This document shows positions 9,901 to 18,660 of a stretch of 64,000 nucleotides of DNA, one piece after another. Position 1 is the first letter of the stretch. Every line of letters starts with the position of its first letter. Made by a program: the position numbers and the translations under genes. The stretch comes from Pedobacter sp. N36a. Lineage in GTDB: Bacteria > Bacteroidota > Bacteroidia > Sphingobacteriales > Sphingobacteriaceae. The stretch spans positions 1-64,000 of the forward strand of contig NZ_JACSZW010000008.1 in assembly GCF_014472395.1 (NCBI RefSeq), in the 5' to 3' direction. The notes beneath the pieces were generated by a model. It did not search any database. It was not told where the DNA came from and was given only the letters and a program-made list of their open reading frames with translations.

Positions 9901-10110
9901 GTGCCGATGGCGATTGGAATGGGAGAAGGCGGAGAACAAATTGCCCCATTGGGACAAGCAGTAATTGGTGGTTTAATCTTGTCTACCATGACGGCATTGC
10001 TAGTATTACCACAACTATTTGTACTGGTGATGAAGAATAAAACCACCGATAGCCTGAGTCTGGATCCTGATGATCCACTGAATAAAAACGTATTAATTTC
10101 TTCTATATAA
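6934..10110 (+). CDS. Efflux RND transporter permease (AcrB/HAE1-like)
   Basis: This 1058-residue inner-membrane pump has the RND layout: TM1 at about 10-28, a large periplasmic loop to about 330, TM2-6, a second loop from about 555 to 870, and TM8-12. Length is typical. The TM4 motif reads GILVDEATVTIENIH, with Asp followed by Glu where AcrB has two Asp (D407/D408). The TM10 segment reads SVGVSVSNAVLM, with Ser where AcrB has Lys940. The proton-relay network is therefore different from AcrB, so the coupling mechanism or substrate class may differ. It lies between the TolC-like and adaptor genes. Substrate cannot be predicted. Confidence 0.93.
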   Translation: MNMIRFALKKPLTIMVAVLAIAYFSFTAIRNINVDIFPKVELPVIYIAMPYGGLTPAYMDGFMANEFQKVLIFVSGIKGIDFKSVQGFTLMKLTFYPGTDMAQASGELAAQVARAMGFLPPGAVPPQVVRFDGSSLPIGQLVFESSQRSITELQTLALTKIRPMFVTIPGVTAPAPFGGNARTMVVKVNPELMLSYGLSAEEVTMAIAKNNFPAPAGNIRIGDQNLMSPANTMAQGPEEFLDIPIRTGSGTNVFVKDIASVEDAADVTTGYAVINGKRSVYLPVIKKADASTLKVVENLKSSIPKLKAALPEDVDVKYVFDQSGYIERSLENLIHEGVLGAILTGLMVFLFLGDSRGALIVVLTIPIAILSAVIMLYMFGQTINVMTLSGLALAIGILVDEATVTIENIHQHFEMEKPKQRAILDALLEISVPKILILFCILAVLIPSFMMTGIPRDMFMPLSLAVAFAMIASFIASQTFVPILANWLMKPALFQHHKISLHRKKLTRFEKFKRRYLILIRGGQQRMVLVIGVYTLLVMVMIGFSGKQIGTDIMPASNSGDLQIRMLAPEGSRLEMTEDYLARMTNIIKAELPEDAVKISSAYVGLQPSATAINPIFLFTSASHEAVLQVSIDQKIYTGAIAGLKEQIRNELKKQLPELRISFEPMELVEKIMSQGAMNPVQIKVAAGQIKGAEKYALKIEKELKNIPFLRDVRIAEPLNYPSVQIHVNRELAAQFGLSMDDVSKALTMATSSTRFTNKNLWIDPKSGLVFQVQVQVPEPDMESLDKLRSLPLKSGQSRPVLEDVATLEMVKLPAQVNRQGPNRYVTVLANMHGADLGAASKAVDEVLKKVGEAPRGVIVNSEGLMPLLEETLSGLQTGLAVAIVVIFLMLTAYYQSFALSGLILAVVPAVIGGSLLMLLTCGSTLNLQSYMGIIMSVGVSVSNAVLMINQAEVNRLKPGMTVKQAALLAASSRLRPIIMTTMAMIAGMVPMAIGMGEGGEQIAPLGQAVIGGLILSTMTALLVLPQLFVLVMKNKTTDSLSLDPDDPLNKNVLISSI

Positions 10111-10125
10111 TTCTTAAATAGGAAA

Positions 10126-10188
10126 CGATCATCAGTATTTGGCTTACAAACAGCAAGGAATATCCTGATACAAGGGGGCTGATGATCG
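10126..10188. repeat. Inverted repeat between pump and adaptor genes
   Basis: CGATCATCAG at 10126-10135 and CTGATGATCG at 10179-10188 are perfect reverse complements separated by 43 nt. There is no T tract, so this is not a standard terminator. It could be an mRNA stem modulating adaptor expression or an operator. Confidence 0.6.
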
Positions 10189-10220
10189 CTTCATAACCAT
10201 TGACAAATAAATGTATTCCA

Positions 10221-11327
10221 ATGAAAAGTATTTTTCTAAAAAATTATAATTATACACTATTGCTGTTGATCTCCGTGGTTTTAGCAGCATGTTCTTCTGG
10301 ATCCTCGAAGGAGGAGCATGGAGTGAAGGCAGACAAAGCCGATGCTGTTAAAGGCTTGGAAGGACAGTTTGTAAATCCTGTTTTGGAACAGCCCGTATAC
10401 CAGCTTTCCTTACCTGGAGAGTTGAAACCTTACGAAGAGGTTTTGGTGTATCCAAAAGTGAAAGGCTTTGTGAAAAAGATCTTTGTAGATCGCGGTACTA
10501 AAGTGAAAAAGGGACAGTTGCTGGCAGTGTTGGAGGCTCCTGAAATCGCCCAGCGTTACCAATCTGCAAAGTCTGATGAACGTAAATCTTATGAAGATTA
10601 TTTGTACAGTCGCCAGAGTTTTGACCGCTTAAAGAAAGCAGCTAGTAAATCTGGAGCAGTCGCAGCGATAGAATTAGATAAGGCCTGGAGTAAATTGAGA
10701 AGTGATAGTGCAGCGTATGCAGCTATTAAATCTAATACGCGTATTTCTGATCAATTGCAGCAATATTTAAACCTCAGAGCTCCTTTTGATGGTACAGTAA
10801 TGGACAAAAATGTATCCGTTGGTGCATTGGTTGGTGAGAACAGTACAATTCCTTTGTTCTCTATTGTTCAGAATGACCGTTTGAGATTAACGGTAGCGAT
10901 TCCAGAGAAGCATAGTCGGGCGATTTCAAAAGATGCCAAAGCTGCTTTTACGGTAAGCGCTTTGCCGGGCAAGGTATTCCATGCTTCATTGTCTAGAAAT
11001 GCAGCCTTTCTACAGCAAAAGCTGCGGTCAGTAACCACTGAGTTTGATGTATCAAATAAAGACGGACAATTAGGCGGTGGGGAGTATGCACAGGTGATCA
11101 TGGACCTGCGCAGACCGCAGGCTACTTTTTGGCTGCCCGCTTCTGCGGTTGTACAGGCACAATCAGGGGTGTTTATTGTGAAGCTGGTGGATGAGCTGGT
11201 GAAAAGAGTTCCAGTCATGATAGGCACACGTCAAGGGGCATTGCTGGAAGTATTTGGCGACTTAGATGTGAGCGACAAAGTCTTCAAAAAGGGAACTGAA
11301 GAGTTGAAAGAAGGAGAAAAACCTTAA
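10221..11327 (+). CDS. RND efflux periplasmic adaptor (membrane fusion protein), lipoprotein
   Basis: The 368-residue protein starts at ATG 10221; an in-frame TTG at 10200 would put seven residues before the signal. The lipobox VLAAC places the lipid anchor near residue 26. Barrel-sandwich (lipoyl-like) halves are visible at VYPKVKGFVKKIFVDRG / KGQLLAVLEAPE and again at LRAPFDGTVMDKNVSVGALVG. A short helical hairpin lies between them, and a beta-barrel and membrane-proximal domain follow (IPEKHSRAISKDAKAAF onward). It links the RND pump to the TolC-like channel. Gene order TolC-RND-adaptor is unusual compared with the common adaptor-pump-channel order. Confidence 0.92.
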   Translation: MKSIFLKNYNYTLLLLISVVLAACSSGSSKEEHGVKADKADAVKGLEGQFVNPVLEQPVYQLSLPGELKPYEEVLVYPKVKGFVKKIFVDRGTKVKKGQLLAVLEAPEIAQRYQSAKSDERKSYEDYLYSRQSFDRLKKAASKSGAVAAIELDKAWSKLRSDSAAYAAIKSNTRISDQLQQYLNLRAPFDGTVMDKNVSVGALVGENSTIPLFSIVQNDRLRLTVAIPEKHSRAISKDAKAAFTVSALPGKVFHASLSRNAAFLQQKLRSVTTEFDVSNKDGQLGGGEYAQVIMDLRRPQATFWLPASAVVQAQSGVFIVKLVDELVKRVPVMIGTRQGALLEVFGDLDVSDKVFKKGTEELKEGEKP

Positions 11328-11397
11328 ATATTTAAAACGGTGAAAAACTTTGGTTTTCTGCTAAATATGAAGCGTAGAAAAGCACTAGCTGAATTAG

Positions 11398-11425
11398 ATC
11401 GCGGGGAAACCCGCGATTTATCTGA
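11398..11425 (+). terminator. Terminator after the efflux operon
   Basis: Arms 11398-11405 and 11410-11417 form a perfect 8-bp GC-rich stem with a GAAA tetraloop. Only a short T-rich tail follows (tttatct), so efficiency is uncertain. Confidence 0.6.
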
Positions 11426-11513
11426 TAACAGCCGAAATTAGTTACACAGGATCTGTAATATATTATACATATCACAAAATATTTATTTTTTGAATACACT
11501 TTTTGTTATTTTT

Positions 11514-12143
11514 ATGTTAGATTCGTTTTCAACTACTAACCAAATTTCTAACCAAACTGTGATTGCTAACCATTCAACTCCGGACGATGGACTTATGCTG
11601 CGCCTTAAACAGGGCGATGAGCTCGCTTTTACAGAAATTTACAATCTGTACTGGGATAAACTCTATTACATTGCCCATAAACTTTTGAAAGATCAGGAGG
11701 CGGCCGAAGGAATTGTTCAGGACGTTTTTCTGATGATCTGGAAAAAAAGAGAAGGGTTAAACATGGCATGTATTCCCTCTTACCTTGCGGCCATGACCCG
11801 TTATGCGGTATTCCGTTACCTATCTAAAGAGAAAAGATCGAAACAACAAGAAAATATTGTCGGTCTGTTAACGGCCAATGCGACCTCAGAGATTGACATC
11901 GACCACAAAATACTGTTAGAGATCATCACCGAGTTGTCGAATAAGTTACCTGAAAAATGCCGCCTGGTATTTCAATACAATAAATTGCAGGATCAATCGC
12001 TTGCCGATGTTGCCGCTCAACTGAATATCTCCCAAAAAACAGCAGAAGCTCATTTGACTAAAGCCTTACGGATCATCAGGTCAAATGTTGGTGATGTACT
12101 TCATTTCCTGATCGTACTCTATACGATTACCATGTTCTCTTGA
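11514..12143 (+). CDS. ECF RNA polymerase sigma factor
   Basis: From ATG 11514 the protein has 209 residues. Sigma region 2 is visible in FTEIYNLYWDKLYYIAHKLL and the following QDVFLMIWKKRE (core binding and -10 recognition). Region 4 is near the C-terminus, with LPEKCRLVFQYNKLQDQSLA and the helix-turn-helix NISQKTAEAHLTKALRIIR. This is the Bacteroidota-expanded ECF type that pairs with FecR-like anti-sigma factors. It is followed by such a gene (12323) and by SusC/SusD genes, so it most likely activates the 13438-18419 transporter pair when the substrate occupies SusC. An upstream TTG start at 11490 is in frame but less likely. Confidence 0.9.
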   Translation: MLDSFSTTNQISNQTVIANHSTPDDGLMLRLKQGDELAFTEIYNLYWDKLYYIAHKLLKDQEAAEGIVQDVFLMIWKKREGLNMACIPSYLAAMTRYAVFRYLSKEKRSKQQENIVGLLTANATSEIDIDHKILLEIITELSNKLPEKCRLVFQYNKLQDQSLADVAAQLNISQKTAEAHLTKALRIIRSNVGDVLHFLIVLYTITMFS

Positions 12144-12322
12144 TTATCTAAAGGGATTTTGATGCTTTTACCTTGATACGTCTCTTCTTTTTAAGCATCC
12201 CCATCTCATCATTTCCAGCAAACGCAGAAATTATCATCTATTCTTAAAATATATTTTTTTTAGACTAAGGGTATCTTCCTTCCATCAGACTCTATAAGAG
12301 AAATGAGGGTTATTAAATTCAG

Positions 12323-13333
12323 ATGAATAGGAACGAACTGAAACGATTGGCACAAAAATATCTCGCTGGAGAAGCTAGTACGGAAGAGAAAACGTTGCTG
12401 AATCAATGGTATGATGATGCTGCTGAACATGGCTGGCTGGAGAAAGTAGAGACCAAAACACCGGAAAGCGAAGAAGAAGTAAAACAAAGACTTTTTGAGA
12501 ACCTGAAAAGTAAAGGATTTCTGAACAAGGAGTCTTTGGAAGCTCCGGTTAAAAAACAGCTTACACGTCGTACGCTGATCTTTAGAATCACTTCAGCGGC
12601 TGCGGTACTGGCCCTGGTATTTTTTGGCTGGCAGTTGGGTACAGATCAGTTCATTCAGGCAGAGAAGAGAATGGTGAGTGTTCCGGAGAAGAAAATCATG
12701 GAGATCCTTTTGCCTGATGGTTCCAAAGTATGGTTAAGTTCCGGTTCTGTATTTAAGTATCCCAAAAAATTCAGTGCAGACAACCGTAGTGTAGAACTGG
12801 TGGATGGACGTGCTTTCTTTGAGGTCAAACATAAAAGCGGTCATCCCTTTGTTGTGAAAACCAACAGCTTGAATGTAGTGGTACTTGGTACTTCATTTGA
12901 TGTTCGTGCTTATAAAAAAGAAGGCAGTACCAAAGTAAGTGTGGTCACTGGTAAAGTAGGTGTCACGATGACTGGAGCGTTGAAAAAGCCAGCCATCATG
13001 TTACTGCCAAAGCAGCAGGTGGTATTGAGTGAGATTAAAAACAACCTGATTAAAGCCAAAGCACCGGAAATCGCGGTAAACGCCTGGTGTAGGAGTAAAC
13101 TGGTATTTGAACAAGAAACTTTAGGAAATGTCTTTTCTGTTCTGGAAAAGAAATACGACGTTAAAATCAATGCAGAAGATAAATCACTGTTAGAGGAGAA
13201 GATCTCGATCACCCTTGGAGATCAGCATTTATCCGTGATCATGGATATTTTAGGCTTTACTAAACATTTTAAATATAAAATCGCCGATGACAGTATAACA
13301 ATTAAGAGCGCCTCCTCCTTAGCAGCTAAGTAA
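12323..13333 (+). CDS. FecR-family anti-sigma factor
   Basis: The 336-residue protein has three parts. A cytoplasmic N-terminus (1-80, KYLAGEASTEEKTLLNQWY) sequesters the sigma factor. A single membrane span follows at about 85-104 (ITSAAAVLALVFFGW). The periplasmic FecR domain (about 118-225) has LPDGSKVWLSSGSVFKYPK and GRAFFEVKHKSGHPFVVKT, both hallmark segments, and ends in a DUF4974-like C-terminal domain (about 255-330). It transmits a signal from the STN domain of the SusC-like protein encoded next to the ECF sigma factor encoded before it. A GC hairpin (CCGGGG at 13338-13343 with CCCCGG at 13355-13360) directly follows the stop and lacks a T tract. Confidence 0.93.
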   Translation: MNRNELKRLAQKYLAGEASTEEKTLLNQWYDDAAEHGWLEKVETKTPESEEEVKQRLFENLKSKGFLNKESLEAPVKKQLTRRTLIFRITSAAAVLALVFFGWQLGTDQFIQAEKRMVSVPEKKIMEILLPDGSKVWLSSGSVFKYPKKFSADNRSVELVDGRAFFEVKHKSGHPFVVKTNSLNVVVLGTSFDVRAYKKEGSTKVSVVTGKVGVTMTGALKKPAIMLLPKQQVVLSEIKNNLIKAKAPEIAVNAWCRSKLVFEQETLGNVFSVLEKKYDVKINAEDKSLLEEKISITLGDQHLSVIMDILGFTKHFKYKIADDSITIKSASSLAAK

Positions 13334-13437
13334 GGAACCGGGGACAAAAGATGCCCCCGGAAATAGATTAGCCACTGTGTACATGCTTGAGACCCATAGA
13401 CAGTAGGCTTCAGTTTAAAAATTAAACCAAAACAAAT

Positions 13438-16400
13438 ATGATGAATTTTTACGGCAAATTCTTGCCTATATTCCGAAAATGCATGCGCATTTCTACAATT
13501 ATTATTGGCATACAGGTGTGTTTTAGCACCCTACTGATGGCGAATCCCACAAAAGCCCAGTCAATGAGCTTCAAAGTAGTGAAAGCCAGCGTTAAACAAG
13601 TCTTTAAGAAAATTGAGCAGCAAGCCAATGTAACCTTCGTTTATGATGAAGAAGTGATTGCTGCACTGTCTAATCTGAGCCTGGATTTTAAAAATGAACC
13701 ACTCCAGGATGTGCTCAATAAACTTCGGGAAAAGACAAGTCTGGAATTTAGGTTAATGGGAAATTATATTGGCGTTGCTGAAAATGTAGCCAGTATGCCA
13801 AACCTTAGTCTTTCTGGAGTTGCAAACAGCAACCGCCTGAAGATTAATGGGGTGGTGAGAGATGCGAGCGGTCAGCCCTTGGTTGGCGTAAGCATCCAGG
13901 TAAAAGGCACTCAGGTGGGTACCAGCTCTAACTCAAACGGTCAGTTTGTGATTGATGCAAATATTGGTGATGTGTTGGTGTTGAGCTATTTGGGCTATAT
14001 CACTAAACAAGTCACGATTACTACGCCTGGTTCATTGAATATCTTATTAGATGAAAATTCTAAGCTCCTGAGTGAAGTTGTAGTGACGGCCTTAGGGATC
14101 AAAAAAGAAAGAAAAGCTTTAGGATATTCAGTTACAGAAGTAAAAGGTGATGAGCTGACTCAGGCCAGAGAAAACAACGTGATGAACTCATTGGTAGGTA
14201 AAGTTGCCGGTTTGAATGTAAGTTCTATTGCTGGTGGAGTAGGAGCATCGACTAACGTGACGATTCGTGGGGTTTCCAGTATTTCACAAACCAACCAGCC
14301 GCTATATGTAGTGAACGGCATTCCAATGGAAAATAAACCAAACGGTGCAGCTGGACAGCAATACGACAATGCTCCGGACCTTGGAGATGCGATTGGTAAC
14401 CTTAACCCTGATGACATTGAAACTATCTCTGTATTGAAAGGAGCTGCGGCTTCTGCACTGTATGGTTCTCGTGGTAAAGCAGGCGTTATCCTGATCACTA
14501 CAAAAAGTGGAAAGGGAAATTCTATAGAATTCAATTCTAACTATGTGATTGAAAAAGTAGTAGACCCAACAAATTGGCAATATGTATATGGAAATGGCGC
14601 AAACGGAATAAAGCCGACTACGCAGGCAGGTGCTTTTCAAACAGGACAGTCGAGCTGGGGAGCAAGACTGGATGGGAGTGATGTCATGCAGTTTGATGGT
14701 GTTTTACGACCTTATGTAGCACAAAAGGATAATCTGGAGAATTTTTACCGTACCGGAGGAACCGCTACAAATACGATCGCATTTAACCGTGGTTTTGATG
14801 GAGGTTCTATTCGTTTTTCGGCAAGTGATTTATCAAACAGAGCGATTACTCCGGGATCTGGGTTAAATAGACAATCATTTAACTTAAGTGCAAATTATAA
14901 CATCAGCAAAAATCTAACAGTAGATGCCCGTGCGAACTATATTTTGGAACAGGCAAAAAACAGACCCTTCTTAAGTGATGGTGCGGGTAACTCCAATTAC
15001 AATGTGACCTTGTTGCCAACAAGTGTAGACGTAAGAACATTGAAAAAGACAGTAAATGATGATGGATCGGAATACGCTTATTCTGCAAATACATTTGCGA
15101 CAAATCCATGGTTTGCAGCTAATAATTTTATTAACAATACCAAAAGACAGCGATTGATTTCCTCGGTAAGTCTTCGGTATAATTTCGACAATGGCGCATT
15201 TCTTCAGGGACGTGTAGGTCGTGATGCTTATAATGACCGTTATACAGCAGTAGTGCCTACAGGAACTGCTTATCGTGCAAAAGGAACTATTTCTGAAACC
15301 AGCACTAATTTCTCGGATATCAATGCCGATGTGTTAACAGGAAAAGCATTCACAATAGACGATTTCACCATTACCCCTAATATTGGTGGAAGTTACAGAA
15401 GAACGAAATCGGAAACCTTTACCATGACGGGTAATGAATTTGCTGTTCCTTATGTTTATGTAATTACCAATGCTAAATTGCAGTCTACACCAGTATATAA
15501 ACCTTCGGAAAGTGAAGTAATGGCCATCTATGGTACTTTAGATGTGAGCTATAAAAACTACCTTTATTTGAACGGATCACTTCGTAATGATTGGTATTCT
15601 ACATTGGCTACCCCAGGTAAAACAAACGCTTTAAATGCCCTGTATCCTTCGGTAAACGGTTCATTTGTGTTTTCTGAACTGGTTAAAAACGATTGGCTGA
15701 GCTTCGGTAAAATCCGTGCAGGTTTTGCACAGGTAGGACAGGCGACGGATCCATATCAAACACAATTGGCCTATAACTTTAATACGGCTTCCCTAAATGG
15801 AAGACCACTGGGACTGATTTCCAATTTCTATATCCCGAATACAGATTTAGTGGCTTCGATTGCATCTGAGTTTGAAATTGGGGCAGAAGCACGTTTCTTT
15901 AATAACCGCTTAACAGTAGACCTGACCTGGTATAATAAAAAATCTAAAGATGAGATTGTAAGGGCACCGGCTTCCATCACTTCCGGTTATTCTGGGGCGA
16001 TATTGAATATCGGTGAATTACAGAATAAAGGAGTGGAATTATTGCTTTCTGGTATTCCTGTTCAAACAGAAGATTTCCGTTGGACTACCTCATTTAATGG
16101 TTCTGTGAATCATAACAAAGTGCTTTCTCTTGCAGATGGTCAAACCATCTTACCTGGATCAACATCACGTTCAGGAAATGGTTTTACACAGAATATTGTT
16201 GGACTTCCTTTCGGACAGATCGTGGCTTTTGATTATAAATATGATGCAAATGGTAATGTGGTGCTGAATAGTGCTGGTATTCCTGAAAGCAGCGAATTGA
16301 AGCCTTTTGGATCTGCTTATGCGAAATATGTAGCGGGTTGGAACAATGAGTTTTCTTATAAAGGCCTAAACCTGTCTTTCTTGATTGATAGCAAGTTTGG

Positions 16401-16785
16401 TGGTAAAATCTTCTCTGCAACAGATTATTATGGTTACGTACTTGGTTTACATAAAGCAACCTTGGAAAATCGAGAAGCACTTGGAGCGAATGCTGCAACC
16501 TATTATACAGGAGTAGCCAATAATATATCTAGTAAATTTGTACAGAATGCAGATTTCATTAAGCTTCGTCAGTTAATGTTAGGCTATACCTTCCCGGGTA
16601 AAGTGTTTAACAATGTGATTAAAGGAGCAACATTAAGCTTAGTAGGACGTAACCTGTTTTTCTTTAAAAAGCATACAGATAATATCGATCCTGAGTCTGA
16701 TTATAGCATTAATGCTAAAGGAATGGAGCTAGGTGGTGTGCCGCCAACCCGTACTTACGGACTAAATCTAAGTGTGAAATTTTAA
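13438..16785 (+). CDS. SusC/RagA-family TonB-linked outer membrane protein with STN signalling domain
   Basis: A 1115-residue TonB-dependent transporter. After an N-terminal signal region (hydrophobic 17-36, cleavage near TKAQ), residues about 50-115 form the secretin/TonB N-terminal (STN) domain (NVTFVYDEEVIAALSNLSL). A carboxypeptidase-D-like regulatory domain follows (about 138-215, INGVVRDASGQPLVGVSIQV). Next come the plug (VVVTALGIKKERKALGYSV, then SVLKGAAASALYGSRGKAG) and the 22-strand barrel ending in YGLNLSVKF. The STN domain marks it as a signal-transducing transporter that would contact the FecR protein encoded upstream. It forms the outer membrane half of a pair with the SusD-like gene that begins three bases downstream. 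Substrate unknown. Confidence 0.95.
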   Translation: MMNFYGKFLPIFRKCMRISTIIIGIQVCFSTLLMANPTKAQSMSFKVVKASVKQVFKKIEQQANVTFVYDEEVIAALSNLSLDFKNEPLQDVLNKLREKTSLEFRLMGNYIGVAENVASMPNLSLSGVANSNRLKINGVVRDASGQPLVGVSIQVKGTQVGTSSNSNGQFVIDANIGDVLVLSYLGYITKQVTITTPGSLNILLDENSKLLSEVVVTALGIKKERKALGYSVTEVKGDELTQARENNVMNSLVGKVAGLNVSSIAGGVGASTNVTIRGVSSISQTNQPLYVVNGIPMENKPNGAAGQQYDNAPDLGDAIGNLNPDDIETISVLKGAAASALYGSRGKAGVILITTKSGKGNSIEFNSNYVIEKVVDPTNWQYVYGNGANGIKPTTQAGAFQTGQSSWGARLDGSDVMQFDGVLRPYVAQKDNLENFYRTGGTATNTIAFNRGFDGGSIRFSASDLSNRAITPGSGLNRQSFNLSANYNISKNLTVDARANYILEQAKNRPFLSDGAGNSNYNVTLLPTSVDVRTLKKTVNDDGSEYAYSANTFATNPWFAANNFINNTKRQRLISSVSLRYNFDNGAFLQGRVGRDAYNDRYTAVVPTGTAYRAKGTISETSTNFSDINADVLTGKAFTIDDFTITPNIGGSYRRTKSETFTMTGNEFAVPYVYVITNAKLQSTPVYKPSESEVMAIYGTLDVSYKNYLYLNGSLRNDWYSTLATPGKTNALNALYPSVNGSFVFSELVKNDWLSFGKIRAGFAQVGQATDPYQTQLAYNFNTASLNGRPLGLISNFYIPNTDLVASIASEFEIGAEARFFNNRLTVDLTWYNKKSKDEIVRAPASITSGYSGAILNIGELQNKGVELLLSGIPVQTEDFRWTTSFNGSVNHNKVLSLADGQTILPGSTSRSGNGFTQNIVGLPFGQIVAFDYKYDANGNVVLNSAGIPESSELKPFGSAYAKYVAGWNNEFSYKGLNLSFLIDSKFGGKIFSATDYYGYVLGLHKATLENREALGANAATYYTGVANNISSKFVQNADFIKLRQLMLGYTFPGKVFNNVIKGATLSLVGRNLFFFKKHTDNIDPESDYSINAKGMELGGVPPTRTYGLNLSVKF

Positions 16786-16787
16786 TA

Positions 16788-18419
16788 ATGAAATCAAATA
16801 TATTTGATATGAAAAAGATATTTAAACTGACTATAATCGCTTCTGTTTGTTTACTTACATCAGTAGGTTGCAGAAAGAATTTCGATGTGATCAATACTGA
16901 TCCTTCTACCTATAATCCAGGAAACTTTGACCCTAACTTTGTATTGACCAGTGCCCAGCTTGGGTATTCAGGAAGTATAGATTTTAGTTACGATACCTGG
17001 CGTGCAAATTTGATCTATTGTTCCACTATGATGCAGGGAATGTCTTCTGTAATTGGTTACTGGGCTGGTGATAAGTACATTTTGAATGCAGGATATACAG
17101 CCGCTTATTGGGGCTTTAAAGGAGAGAATCCAACAGGTGGCGATGGCGCTTATGCAGAGCAGGTAAGGCCGATTGTAGATGTAGTTAAATCTACGCAAGA
17201 CAAACCTCAATATGCTAATTTGCACCAGATTGCAAGGATAATGAAGGCCTTGATATTTCAGCGAATTACTGATTTATATGGTGATGTTCCTTATTCTCAG
17301 GCAGGGATAGGTTTTTACGATAAAACGTATTTTCCGGTATATGACAAGCAACAGGCGATCTATGCAGACATGTTAAAAGAAGTAACTGAAGCAGTTGCTG
17401 CTTTAGATCCTGCTAAAGATAGACCAAGTGGTGATGTTTATTATAATGGTGATGTGAATAAATGGAAACGCTTTGGAAATACCTTGATACTAAGAATGGC
17501 GATGCGTTTGAGTAAAGTAGATCCGGCAACGGCACAAACTTACGTTCAAAAAGTGCTGGGTAATACTATGACCAGCAATGATGATAACGCTTTCCTTAAG
17601 GGAGATGATAAAGGAGATAGGGTAACCATTAACAGAAACAGTCAGATTCTATTGGGCCTGGGCGGACAGGAGAATTATTACACCAGATGGTCAAAGACCT
17701 TTATCGATTATTTGAAAAGTACAAATGACCCACGTCTAAGCAAAATCTCAGTGACGCAGTTGTACCTTAATGATAAAACTAAAGATCAAAATCCGTTACC
17801 AAATTATATGGCGGCATCGCAAAAAGGAATGCCAAATGGTAAAGATTTAAGTCAGGTAGCTACTTTGGGAATTTCTTTTGATCCAAGCTTTACAACTTTT
17901 CCCGACTATTCTTCCCCAAGTCCAGCGTTGCTTAAAAAAGATGGGTTAACCTTTGTGCTGACTTATGCAGAATCTGAATTGTTACTTGCTGATGCAGCAC
18001 AGCGTTTCGGAATTGCTGGAAGTGCAGCCGATCATTACCGCAAAGGGGTAGTGGCAGCAATGACCTATTTATCGCAGTATGATGCAGCAGCCGGTGTTCC
18101 TGAAGCTACTGCAAATGCTTATGTGGATGCCAACCCTTACAATGCAGTAAATGGTTTAAACATGATCAATACGCAGTACTGGGTATTAACCAATTCTAAA
18201 CTGGATTTCTATGAGTCATGGTCTAACTGGAGAAGAACAGGTTTTCCTGTATTGACACCAGTGGTTTATCCTGGAAACTCTACGAATGGTACCATCCCAA
18301 GGCGTTTCCCTTATCCAATTGATGAGGCAGGTTTTAACACGGCTAATTATAATGCTGCGGTAGCTTCGATTCCTGGAGGAGATGTACTGACTTCCAGAGT
18401 ATGGTGGGATAAGCAATAA
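16788..18419 (+). CDS. SusD/RagB-family nutrient-binding lipoprotein
   Basis: The 543-residue protein is the surface lipoprotein partner of the preceding SusC-like transporter. The lipobox LTSVGC gives an acylated Cys at about residue 27; if the alternative ATG 16809 is used, the signal peptide is more classical (MKKIFKLTII). Family marks are NTDPSTYNPGN after the signal, ARIMKALIFQRITDLYGDVPYSQA (tetratricopeptide-like helices) near 145, and the C-terminal FYESWSNWRRTGFPVLTP. This is the SusD_2-like branch. It caps the transporter and captures oligosaccharide or peptide ligands. It is followed by a strong terminator, closing the sigma-FecR-SusCD unit. Confidence 0.93.
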   Translation: MKSNIFDMKKIFKLTIIASVCLLTSVGCRKNFDVINTDPSTYNPGNFDPNFVLTSAQLGYSGSIDFSYDTWRANLIYCSTMMQGMSSVIGYWAGDKYILNAGYTAAYWGFKGENPTGGDGAYAEQVRPIVDVVKSTQDKPQYANLHQIARIMKALIFQRITDLYGDVPYSQAGIGFYDKTYFPVYDKQQAIYADMLKEVTEAVAALDPAKDRPSGDVYYNGDVNKWKRFGNTLILRMAMRLSKVDPATAQTYVQKVLGNTMTSNDDNAFLKGDDKGDRVTINRNSQILLGLGGQENYYTRWSKTFIDYLKSTNDPRLSKISVTQLYLNDKTKDQNPLPNYMAASQKGMPNGKDLSQVATLGISFDPSFTTFPDYSSPSPALLKKDGLTFVLTYAESELLLADAAQRFGIAGSAADHYRKGVVAAMTYLSQYDAAAGVPEATANAYVDANPYNAVNGLNMINTQYWVLTNSKLDFYESWSNWRRTGFPVLTPVVYPGNSTNGTIPRRFPYPIDEAGFNTANYNAAVASIPGGDVLTSRVWWDKQ

Positions 18420-18455
18420 GTAACTGATGACGCTCTCTTTTAATTAATAAATCAG

Positions 18456-18484
18456 ATCCCTGCTTCGGCGGGGATTTTTTATTT
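18456..18484 (+). terminator. Terminator after the first SusD gene
   Basis: Arms 18456-18463 and 18468-18475 form an 8-bp stem (one G-U) closed by a TTCG tetraloop and followed by a T-rich run (18475-18483). Confidence 0.85.
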
Positions 18485-18519
18485 ATAGCCCCTCGTAAAA
18501 AACGGGTAAAACTTTTTTA

Positions 18520-18600
18520 AAAAAAGGCTGTAAAAAGGAAAACGGGAGCAAGTCCTCCGACTTACCCCCGTTTAAATTAACGCTCTCAGGGACAAATGTA
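18520..18600 (-). ncRNA. Candidate small RNA (minus strand)
   Basis: On the minus strand a perfect -7 box TACATTTG occupies 18600-18593. A transcript starting near 18586 would run about 15 nt before a strong stem: outer arms 18540-18546/18567-18573 and inner arms 18550-18554/18559-18563 with a CTCC loop. On the minus strand this stem is followed by TTTTCCTTTTT, like a rho-independent terminator. The resulting RNA would be about 50-60 nt. No -33 box at the expected spacing is evident, so this is a prediction only. Nothing known resembles it. Confidence 0.35.
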
Positions 18601-18660
18601 GAAATAATTCTAACCTTAGAAAATAGGAATTCAAATTATTAAATTGAGATTACAATTTGA

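Noticed and set aside
11338-11489. Start of a small gene between the efflux and sigma genes
   Set aside because: Only short frames without features; a hairpin and AT-rich leader explain it.
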